From contig CANHPI010000070.1 of assembly GCA_947462425.1 (NCBI GenBank), forward strand, positions 1 to 10,189: a stretch of 10,189 nucleotides of DNA, given 5' to 3'. The notes beneath the pieces were generated by a model that was not told the origin of the DNA, did not search any database, and was given only the letters and a program-made list of their open reading frames with translations. This DNA comes from Bacteroidota bacterium (lineage in GTDB: Bacteria; Bacteroidota; Bacteroidia; B-17B0; B-17BO). This document shows, piece by piece, positions 1 through 6,658 of this stretch; within the stretch, counting starts at the first letter, position 1, and each line of letters begins with the position of its first letter. A program made the position numbers and the translations under genes.

Positions 1-504
1 CATATCAATCACTCGTTTCCAAACTACCGTTCGCGGATCAATTTTTATTTCATGCTCGTTATTTTGAATTACATTATCGATAATTGCCGCTAAAAAATTA
101 TTTGCTTTTTTAATGGCTGAAAAATCGCCAGTGAAATGCAAATTAATATCTTCCATTGGTATCACTTGTGAATAGCCACCACCTGCTGCACCACCTTTAA
201 TTCCAAACACTGGCCCTAAAGATGGCTCTCGTAAAACAACAATAGTTTTTTTACCAATTTTATTTAACCCTTCATTTAAACCAATTGATACGGTTGTTTT
301 TCCTTCTCCTGACGGCGTAGGTGTTAAGGCCGTTACCAATATTAACTTAGATGATTTTATTTTTTCTTCATTAATTAAATGAAGAGGTAACTTGGCTTTA
401 TATTTTCCATATAATTCTAAATCATTTTCTGTTATGCCAATTTTTTCAGCAATATTTTTTATATGCAATGGTTTAACGGATTGCGCGATTTCAATATCAG
501 TCAT
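1..504 (-). CDS. fhs: Formate--tetrahydrofolate ligase, N-terminal part (cut by window edge)
   Basis: This enzyme makes 10-formyltetrahydrofolate from formate, ATP and tetrahydrofolate in the cytoplasm, feeding one-carbon units into purine and other syntheses. The 168 codons present translate without a break. Residues 61-71 read [11 protein letters not shown], the family's ATP-binding loop. It is followed by [19 protein letters not shown] (92-110) and HFTGD (123-127), which are hallmark segments of this family and make the call secure. The family is usually about 555 residues, so roughly 390 residues lie beyond the left edge. The ATG at 504-502 is the natural start: an in-frame stop (TAG, 534-532) lies just upstream with no other ATG between. 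The gene is transcribed divergently from the SMC-like cluster, with 291 bases between the two start codons. Nothing about it looks abnormal. Confidence 0.96.
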   Translation of the reverse strand, partial: MTDIEIAQSVKPLHIKNIAEKIGITENDLELYGKYKAKLPLHLINEEKIKSSKLILVTALTPTPSGEGKTTVSIGLNEGLNKIGKKTIVVLREPSLGPVFGIKGGAAGGGYSQVIPMEDINLHFTGDFSAIKKANNFLAAIIDNVIQNNEHEIKIDPRTVVWKRVIDM

Positions 505-526
505 AATTATACTTTTAAAAATTAAA

Positions 527-534
527 CAAAACTA
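527..534 (-). promoter_or_regulatory. Candidate Bacteroidota -7 promoter box for fhs
   Basis: Read on the minus strand the bases are TAGTTTTG, a perfect match to the Bacteroidota primary sigma factor -7 element TAnnTTTG. The box ends 22 bases before the fhs ATG, which would give a leader of roughly 15 bases. No TTG was found at the expected -33 distance, and such an AT-rich motif arises often by chance, so the support is only positional plus motif. Confidence 0.35.
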
Positions 535-581
535 CCACCTATTTTTAAAAATTGAGTATAATAAAGGTTTAAAATAAAATA

Positions 582-595
582 TCTAAAATTTTAGA
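582..595. promoter_or_regulatory. Perfect 14-bp palindrome, possible operator
   Basis: The sequence TCTAAAATTTTAGA is identical to its own reverse complement. It lies between the two divergent genes, 78 bases upstream of the fhs start and 200 bases upstream of the first SMC-operon start. A perfect palindrome of this kind could bind a dimeric regulator. The AT-richness of the region makes a chance origin possible, and no regulator gene is present in the window. Confidence 0.25.
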
Positions 596-795
596 GTAAT
601 CATATTCCATTTCCTATTTGCATGATTTACAAAACCTCCATTATCAACTTACTATTAACAATAAAAATACTATATATCAGCTACTTACGGAATATGACTA
701 ACAAATCTCGTTAATTACTTTGTTTTTTGTTAATAAACCAAATTCATTGACCTATAAAGCATTCGTATTTTTAGGTGTTAAACAGAACTATTTTA

Positions 796-2040
796 ATGAG
801 TTTACAGGTTAATGTAAAAGATTTACTTTCAAATCTATATCACAATCGTGGTGTAATAGAATTGCTATTTGGTCAACGCGATCAAATAACAGTAAACGAG
901 TTGTTGGGTAGAGATGATATTACGGAAGAGCAATACCGTAAGTTGGTGTCTTTAGATATTTTATATGAATATGAAAACGTGGTAAGTTTAAACGATGCCG
1001 TTGTTGCCATGTTTGAAGATTTTATGGAAATTGGAGAAGTAACTCCAGGTTTCATTAATGATTATATCAATGAGTTAAAACGTTATATTAAATTCTACCA
1101 GGAAGCTCGTGAAATGCGCTTCCTGCGAAGCATAAAAAAATACTTGAAACGTATTAATTCTACTTTAACGCGTGAAATTATTAAGCTTCAAAAAAATGTA
1201 GATGATACTTATAAAAACGAAAGTAACTATCGCATTAAATTGCAAAAGCTTGAAGATTATCGTGAAAAACGGGATACGATTATTGAATTTATCAGACAAA
1301 CAACATCTATTGTTAATGAAACGCGCGTGTTGTTTAATATAACTAATGACTCTGAACTATTTGGAATTATATCTTCATTAAAAGTAAGCTTGATTGAAAA
1401 CCTTGATTTCTTAATTGAAATCCAAACTGATATTACAGATTTCATTAATAAAATTCAATACCAATTAGATGTTTACAAAAAAGCACAACGTTTAAAAGAA
1501 GTAAAAGATCATGGAACGCTTCACTTTAAAACAAACTTTCGAGAAATTGTTGGCAATATAAATACGCTTAAATATAACGGTCATAAAACACCAAAAACAA
1601 AAATACCTATTGATTTTTTATATAGCGATGACGGGCATGTGTTATGTAAACGTATTGCAGAAAAATATAAAATTACACGCTTAATGGTTCGTGGGCTTGC
1701 TGATAAAATGGCGGGGAACTTTAAGGATAAAGGTTTAGAACAACAAATAAAATTAGATACCGAAAAGTTGGTTGAACGTTTTTTAACACAAACTAAATTT
1801 AACTTATTCGAATATTTAATTGAATATAAATTTCCTAAAGCCATTGGCATTGTGTCATTTGAGGAAAGATTGTCTTTGTTTGTAGAGATTGCAATGGAAT
1901 ATCAAAATAATTTAGATTTTAAATACCGCTTGCAATATCATGATTACGTTGAAGCTGTAACTAATATTAAAAAGAGGTTGGGATATACATTAATATTGCC
2001 TTTAAAAGAAAAATCTAAGAAAGAAAAAACAAGTAAATAA
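796..2040 (+). CDS. mksF: MksF/JetA-like kleisin subunit of an SMC-like complex
   Basis: This 414-residue protein is the first gene of a three-gene cluster that ends in an SMC-like ATPase. Size, position and architecture match the kleisin subunit of MukF/MksF/JetA type, which bridges the ATPase heads and binds the small winged-helix subunit. Visible parts are an N-terminal helical region consistent with a winged helix (about 18-75), a long helical middle (about 82-235, coiled-coil-like at 125-165), a linker (about 236-315) and a mixed helical C-terminal domain (about 320-405). The end is a basic tail, KEKSKKEKTSK. No catalytic motif is visible. The start is placed at ATG 796; the frame extends only to a GTG at 775, directly after a stop at 772-774, and the ATG is preferred. 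It is shorter than some JetA/MksF proteins. The identification rests mainly on operon context and fold-like pattern, not on a diagnostic motif. Confidence 0.62.
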   Translation: MSLQVNVKDLLSNLYHNRGVIELLFGQRDQITVNELLGRDDITEEQYRKLVSLDILYEYENVVSLNDAVVAMFEDFMEIGEVTPGFINDYINELKRYIKFYQEAREMRFLRSIKKYLKRINSTLTREIIKLQKNVDDTYKNESNYRIKLQKLEDYREKRDTIIEFIRQTTSIVNETRVLFNITNDSELFGIISSLKVSLIENLDFLIEIQTDITDFINKIQYQLDVYKKAQRLKEVKDHGTLHFKTNFREIVGNINTLKYNGHKTPKTKIPIDFLYSDDGHVLCKRIAEKYKITRLMVRGLADKMAGNFKDKGLEQQIKLDTEKLVERFLTQTKFNLFEYLIEYKFPKAIGIVSFEERLSLFVEIAMEYQNNLDFKYRLQYHDYVEAVTNIKKRLGYTLILPLKEKSKKEKTSK

Positions 2041-2048
2041 TAAATAAT

Positions 2049-2092
2049 CCTTTGTGCTCTTTGCAGTTTTTCTTTGCGCACTTTGTGGTTAA
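2049..2092. repeat. CTTTG-rich intergenic repeat element
   Basis: Four copies of a CTTTG[TC][GA] unit lie in 38 bases: CTTTGTG at 2050, CTTTGCA at 2059, CTTTGCG at 2072 and CTTTGTG at 2081, starting 9, 13 and 9 bases apart and ending in GGTTAA. Its base composition (G, C and T in short periodic blocks) differs sharply from the A/T-rich surroundings. From memory, similar strings of the type 'CTTTGCG..CTTTGTGGTTAA' recur between genes in many environmental bacterial genomes, including Bacteroidota, but this could not be searched here. It fills most of the 66-base gap between the first two genes of the cluster. It also explains a TTG-initiated extension (from 2074) of the next reading frame, which starts inside the repeat and should be ignored. 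Confidence 0.6.
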
Positions 2093-2106
2093 TAATAGAT
2101 ACAGTA

Positions 2107-2718
2107 ATGGAAGAAACGACTAATTTTAATTTACCGAAACAAACACATGATATTTTTTCGGTAATGGCTCGTGGTGCATTTATTTCGAGCAATGGCAGTA
2201 GAGATGGCATGAATCGTTTGTATGATGTAATTAATAATCCTGAAAATTTCGACAGACTACAAGCCTATTTTAATGTCATTAGATACAACATTGAACGTGG
2301 AAATAACTTTTTTTATTTTTCTAAATTAAGTGAGCCAAACAGTGAATTAGAAAAAAAACTAGAACGTTTTGAGCGCTACATTGATATCATTGATTTATTT
2401 GCAAGCATGGATAATAAAATTGGCGTTGGTAGCCGTTTTAGACCTAGTGAAATTGCAGAAGAGTGCAATGCGAATGTTCGTTTAAAGCAAAAGCTTCAAA
2501 AAATTCCTTTGTATCGCTCAGAAACTCTACATAATAAGGTGCGTGAAATTTGCGACTTAATGAGTCGTGATTCCTATTTAGAATTAGAAGATGAAAAGTC
2601 AGAATCATATAAAGTATTAGATTCTTATAATTATTTGCTGGACGTAATTAATTCGGTTGCTATTTATGAGGATAACGGAACAAACACTGATGATTCTCAA
2701 GGTATAATTTATAACTAG
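2107..2718 (+). CDS. mksE: MksE/JetB-like winged-helix subunit of the SMC-like complex
   Basis: This 203-residue protein sits between the kleisin-like and ATPase genes, the place and size of MksE (JetB in Wadjet systems, MukE in MukBEF). That subunit binds the kleisin and regulates DNA engagement by the ATPase. Visible features are a Phe/Tyr-rich segment with NVIRYNIERGNNFFYFSK (56-73), an amphipathic helix ERFERYIDIIDLFASMD (86-102), a segment FRPSEIAEEC (111-120) that looks like the recognition part of a winged helix, and a helical stretch at about 138-156. This fits a pair of small winged-helix domains. The C-terminal 15 residues are acidic and probably disordered. ATG 2107 is chosen as the start; an in-frame TTG at 2074 would add 11 residues encoded by the CTTTG repeat and is unlikely. 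No enzyme motif is seen. Confidence 0.65.
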   Translation: MEETTNFNLPKQTHDIFSVMARGAFISSNGSRDGMNRLYDVINNPENFDRLQAYFNVIRYNIERGNNFFYFSKLSEPNSELEKKLERFERYIDIIDLFASMDNKIGVGSRFRPSEIAEECNANVRLKQKLQKIPLYRSETLHNKVREICDLMSRDSYLELEDEKSESYKVLDSYNYLLDVINSVAIYEDNGTNTDDSQGIIYN

Positions 2719-2805
2719 TGAATTAATTATAAAAGAAATTGTAATTAAAAAATTGTTAGTGTTTATAAAAAATAGAGATAGGATTTAAAATTAGTAAGAT
2801 AGAAG
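2719..2805 (+). other. Short spacer between mksE-like and mksB-like genes
   Basis: These 87 AT-rich bases separate the second and third genes, so the two are not translationally coupled. An in-frame stop (TAG, 2800-2802) two codons before ATG 2806 fixes the ATPase start. No terminator-like hairpin is visible, so co-transcription remains likely. Confidence 0.6.
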
Positions 2806-5800
2806 ATGGAAAATAATTGCAGAATATTAAATAGAATTGTACAAATTAATATTGCTAACGTAAAGTATACCGATTTAGAATTAAGTGGGAATACATGTTT
2901 TGTTGGAACAAATAATTTTGGTAAAACATCTTTACAACGAGCAATTTTATTTTTTTATAGCGCAAACACAAGAGGATTAGGAATTTCAGCTTCGCAAAAA
3001 TCATTTGAAGAACATTATTTTAAATATGAAAACTCCTATTTAATTTATGAAATTCAAACAGAAAGCAAACCATTTTTTGTTATTATATACCGTCACAATA
3101 AATTAGTATTTCGTTTTGTGGATGCGGAATATAGTCCGGATTATTTTTTTAACGAAAATGATGAGGCGATAAAAATTAAAGAAGTTATTGCAGGATTCGA
3201 AAAACGTGGAATTTTCATCTCTCAACAAATTGACACATTTGAGCGTTATCGTAATATTTTATACGGAACAGAAACAGATAAATTATTATCTAAATTTTAC
3301 ATCCTTAAAGGAAATGAGAAATATCAAAACATTCCTAAGTCCATTACAAATGTATTCCTAAGTTCAAAGAGTAGTATTGATAGCCGTTTTATTAAAGATT
3401 TTATAGCTAACTCGTTAACAACTGAAAATAGTAGTATTAAGTTAGAGCAAGTTGATCGTCAGTTGCGACAGTTCAACGAAAAATATACGGATATTGAAAC
3501 GTATTTAAAAAAAGAAACTCAGCAATTAATTGAGTTCATTGATAAAAAATATGACCAAGTGCACATGTTAAAAGGTGCGCAGATGGAAATGGCTGACAAG
3601 TTGGGTAGTAGTTTACGTTATGCTGAAACTCAAAACGAAACAGTTATCAAAGCGTCTCAAGAAAAACAAGAAGAGCTTGATCGATTAACTGAGGCTAATG
3701 AAACTCAAAAAACACTTTTAGAGGAAAAACAAAAAGATGTTCGTGAAGAGATTGGATATTATGATAGAACAATTAGAGAAGCCAACAAAAAATTAAAAGA
3801 ATACAAAGAGAAAAATATTGAGCAAGCTGTTGAAAAAAATACAGAACGTGATAAATTACAAGTAGATTATAATATAGCACGTCGTGAATATGAATCATTA
3901 ACATCAAACGTTCAAAGTATAGAGATGAAATATTCGTCTTTAATTGAGCAATTAAGAAATGATAAAACGGCTTATATAAATAAAATCAATTCTCGTACAA
4001 GTGAAATTTTTAATCACTATAACGAGTTGCAATTATTACAAAAAAACGAATTCAATAAAAAAGATTCTGAGTTTAAGCAAAAACGTGAAGAAGCTTTAAA
4101 TGATTTAAATGCAGAAGTTACCTCGAAACAAATTGAATTTAATGAATTAAAAGCAGAAGAAAAAGTAATTCGTAATACGCGCTTTTACGAAGCCGAAATT
4201 AAAGGACAAGAAACTGAATTAGCAGATTTAAGAGCAATAAATTACAAAAATAAATCTGAATTAGCTATTAAAACAAACTTGGTTCAAACCAATCAAAAAG
4301 AATGGGAAAATTTAGAGATTAAATTAAAATCCTCTTTATCTAACCAAATACAGAAAACTAATAATGAAATTATCCGTATTAAAACGGAAATTAAAACCAT
4401 CGAAGAAAAATTAAATGTTCAACATGATGCGTTGTATGGTTATTTAGAAAAAAATGTAAAAGATTGGCATAATACAATTGGTAAAGTTGTAAATGAAGAA
4501 TTATTATTTCGTACAGATTTAAATCCTTCACTTACTGATGCAAAAGGATTATCGTTATATGGCATTTCTCTTAAATTAGATGATGTTCAGGTTGTTTCTA
4601 AAAGTATTGAGGAATATCAATTTGAGAAAAACGAACGTTTAGCAATTATCAGAGATTTAGAAGAATCAATGAATCAATTTCAAACAACCAACAATGAAGA
4701 AAAAATGTTGGCTGCTGATAAATTTGGTAAACAGTTAGGTGAGTTAAAAGAAGATTTAAAAGTATTAACCTATTCTTTGGAATTAGCAGAAAAGCGTGAG
4801 AAGAAATTACTTTTAGAATTAGAAGATTGGAGACAACGTGCTAGTAACGAGATTGAGCAATCTTTATCCGGTAACCGTCAAAAAATTAATATTATTGAAG
4901 AAGAATTAGCTATCTTAAATAAAAAGAAAAACAATTTATTAAATGATTTTAATACTCAGTTTGACAAGTTAAAAACATTTAATGATGAACGTTTAGCTGA
5001 TCTAAAAGCAAGACAGGAAACAGAAATCAGTGAGTTAGAAGTTGAAAAGAAAAATCAGGTAAAAGAATACGAAGAAAAAGAAACTCAATTAAGTACTGAA
5101 AAAGAAAGCAATTTTAAAGCTAAAGGTGTAGACAGTAAAGAGATCAAAAAAATTGATACACGTATTAAAGAACTACAAGAAGCTTTAAAAGAAATTGATC
5201 AATACTCTCAAATTGTAAGTGACTACTTAAAAGATAAACGTGAAATTTTTGATAAACTTCCTGATTTAATACAGAAAAAAGATGAGTATGTGAAATCAGC
5301 AAATGATTTAAGTGCGGAGATTGAAGATATTGCTCGTAAGTACAACATTAAACGTATGGAGTTGAATAAACAAAAACGTGCGTTTGAAGAAGAGTTAATT
5401 GAGTTTAATAATGGTATTAATTATTTTACTAAAAATTTCCGTGAAACTCCTGTATTTAATAAATATGCTGATATTATTGAACGCGCAGAACCTAAAAAAA
5501 CAAATTACAGTGTGATGGATTTGTGTACACAACTTCTTAAAAATGATTCTCATTTTAATGAAGAATACACGGCTTTTCAACGTTATGTGAATGAATTTGC
5601 TGGTAAATTTAGATTAGAGAATCACTTTAACTTCATAATTCGCAACGATGCTACGCAAGGCGAATACGAACGCTTTGCTCAAAATTTACGGTCATTCATT
5701 AACGAAAACAAAATCGAATTATCAATTGCTGAAACTGCAACTCAAATTGGACTAGTAACGGATAGTATTGCTACTAAAGTGAGAGAGTTAAGTGGGCAAA

Positions 5801-6492
5801 AAGATAAAATTCAACATATCATTACGTTGATTGCTGAAGATTTTAAAAAAGCTGAATTTGAAGAATCAAAATTAATTGAATTTATTAAAATTCGTTTAGA
5901 GGATTCTGACAATAAAGTTTATAAACTATTAAAACGAATTCAAGAATTCCGCGAAGAAAATGGTTTAGTTTATAACGAAGGTTTATTTAATACTGATTTT
6001 GCTACACATAAAAATCGTGAAATTAGTAACCGTGCAGTTAAATTATTGGATCAATTGCGCACTGCTATCAAAGAGCAAGAGCAGGAAGAAATTCGTTTAC
6101 AGGATTTATTTGAATTGAAATTCAATATTAAGGAAGGGTTAAACGAAACTGGTTGGACACATAAAATTGATAGTATTGGAAGTACTGGAACAGATATTTT
6201 GGTAAAAGCTATTATCTATATAACATTATTACATGTATTTATTAAAGAGTCTTCTCACCGTGGAAGTACTGATTTTAAAGTACATTGTATTATTGATGAG
6301 GTAGGTCAGATTTCGGCGCATTACTTGCGTGAGTTATTACGCTTTGCAAAAAACCGAAATATTATGATGATTAATGGTTTGCCAAATAAATCTGGATTAG
6401 AAGCGCATTATAAATACACGTACCAATTTAGAAGGGAAGAAAATAATAACGTTCGTATTTTTCCAAGTATTGTTACAGAAATTGAGGCATAA
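2806..6492 (+). CDS. mksB: MksB/JetC-like SMC-type ATPase (1228 aa)
   Basis: This is an SMC/Rad50-type ATPase that should dimerise through a hinge, sandwich ATP between two heads and entrap or extrude DNA together with the two upstream proteins. The Walker A motif is GTNNFGKT at 34-41. Coiled-coil arms rich in Glu, Lys and Gln run from about 225 to 535 and from 605 to 868. Between them a non-coiled section (about 536-605, containing LYGYLEKNVKDWHNTIGKVV and GISLKLDD) is the candidate hinge. The C-terminal head carries a divergent signature-like stretch SIGSTGTDILVK (about 1123-1134) and Walker B with its catalytic acid in CIIDEVGQIS (Asp1164, Glu1165). Length and layout fit MksB/MukB/JetC and also the family of large uncharacterised SMC-like ATPases labelled DUF3584; I cannot tell these apart without a profile search. 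All ATPase residues are present, so the protein is probably active. It ends 166 bases before the convergent adhesin gene. Confidence 0.78.
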   Translation: MENNCRILNRIVQINIANVKYTDLELSGNTCFVGTNNFGKTSLQRAILFFYSANTRGLGISASQKSFEEHYFKYENSYLIYEIQTESKPFFVIIYRHNKLVFRFVDAEYSPDYFFNENDEAIKIKEVIAGFEKRGIFISQQIDTFERYRNILYGTETDKLLSKFYILKGNEKYQNIPKSITNVFLSSKSSIDSRFIKDFIANSLTTENSSIKLEQVDRQLRQFNEKYTDIETYLKKETQQLIEFIDKKYDQVHMLKGAQMEMADKLGSSLRYAETQNETVIKASQEKQEELDRLTEANETQKTLLEEKQKDVREEIGYYDRTIREANKKLKEYKEKNIEQAVEKNTERDKLQVDYNIARREYESLTSNVQSIEMKYSSLIEQLRNDKTAYINKINSRTSEIFNHYNELQLLQKNEFNKKDSEFKQKREEALNDLNAEVTSKQIEFNELKAEEKVIRNTRFYEAEIKGQETELADLRAINYKNKSELAIKTNLVQTNQKEWENLEIKLKSSLSNQIQKTNNEIIRIKTEIKTIEEKLNVQHDALYGYLEKNVKDWHNTIGKVVNEELLFRTDLNPSLTDAKGLSLYGISLKLDDVQVVSKSIEEYQFEKNERLAIIRDLEESMNQFQTTNNEEKMLAADKFGKQLGELKEDLKVLTYSLELAEKREKKLLLELEDWRQRASNEIEQSLSGNRQKINIIEEELAILNKKKNNLLNDFNTQFDKLKTFNDERLADLKARQETEISELEVEKKNQVKEYEEKETQLSTEKESNFKAKGVDSKEIKKIDTRIKELQEALKEIDQYSQIVSDYLKDKREIFDKLPDLIQKKDEYVKSANDLSAEIEDIARKYNIKRMELNKQKRAFEEELIEFNNGINYFTKNFRETPVFNKYADIIERAEPKKTNYSVMDLCTQLLKNDSHFNEEYTAFQRYVNEFAGKFRLENHFNFIIRNDATQGEYERFAQNLRSFINENKIELSIAETATQIGLVTDSIATKVRELSGQKDKIQHIITLIAEDFKKAEFEESKLIEFIKIRLEDSDNKVYKLLKRIQEFREENGLVYNEGLFNTDFATHKNREISNRAVKLLDQLRTAIKEQEQEEIRLQDLFELKFNIKEGLNETGWTHKIDSIGSTGTDILVKAIIYITLLHVFIKESSHRGSTDFKVHCIIDEVGQISAHYLRELLRFAKNRNIMMINGLPNKSGLEAHYKYTYQFRREENNNVRIFPSIVTEIEA

Positions 6493-6658
6493 TATTAGTC
6501 ACACATAGTTTTTCGTGATAAACTATATTTGTAAATTAAAGATTATAGAAACATAAGAATTACAGTGTATTTCTCACAAAGATGTTGTTTATTAGGCAAA
6601 ACACAACCAATAAAAGCTATGCTAAGAAATTAGCATAGCTTTTTGAATTTTTAGAATT
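6493..6658. other. Convergent intergenic region
   Basis: This region of 166 bases between the stop codons of the ATPase and the oppositely oriented adhesin holds no credible gene. Its main content is the hairpin terminator at 6612-6644. The sequence between 6493 and 6611 is AT-rich and shows no other clear structure. Confidence 0.75.
6612..6644. terminator. Bidirectional intrinsic terminator hairpin
   Basis: The left arm AAAAGCTATGCTAA (6612-6625) and right arm TTAGCATAGCTTTT (6630-6643) pair perfectly over 14 bp around a GAAA loop (6626-6629, a stable GNRA-type tetraloop on the plus strand). The stem starts with a run of A and ends with a run of T, so it offers a U-tail in both directions. 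It lies between two convergent genes, 119 bases after the ATPase stop and 14 bases after the end of the adhesin gene, as expected for a shared terminator. Confidence 0.88.

Larger units (their letters stand above)
505..795. other. Divergent intergenic region between fhs and the SMC-like operon
   Basis: This stretch of 291 bases is AT-rich and carries no credible gene. A small open frame at 392-577 overlaps fhs on the opposite strand and is a shadow of it. The region should contain the promoters of both divergent transcription units. It holds a perfect 14-bp palindrome (582-595) and a -7-type box facing fhs (527-534). On the plus strand, TTACTTTG at 715-722 differs at one base from the Bacteroidota -7 consensus TAnnTTTG and has no clear -33 TTG upstream, so the promoter of the SMC-like operon is not assigned. 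Confidence 0.7.

Noticed and set aside
600..697. Nine-base inverted repeat TCATATTCC (600-608) and GGAATATGA (689-697)
   Set aside because: The arms are 80 bases apart with no extension beyond nine bases; a match of this size is likely by chance in AT-rich DNA of this length.
775..795. GTG start at 775 for the first gene of the operon
   Set aside because: It directly follows an in-frame stop and adds only seven residues; ATG 796 is the stronger start in this phylum, where Shine-Dalgarno signals do not help decide.
2074..2106. TTG start at 2074 for the second gene
   Set aside because: The added residues are encoded by the CTTTG repeat and by nearby noncoding sequence; ATG 2107 gives a normal protein start.
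1257..2210. Minus-strand open frames of 62-89 codons inside the mksF-like and mksE-like genes
   Set aside because: They are antisense shadows of well-supported coding regions, with no recognisable domains.
6524..6531. TATATTTG at 6524-6531, a perfect -7 box that could drive a small RNA of about 105 bases ending at the terminator
   Set aside because: No -33 TTG is visible at the right distance, the motif is frequent in AT-rich DNA, and the stretch before the hairpin shows no RNA structure.
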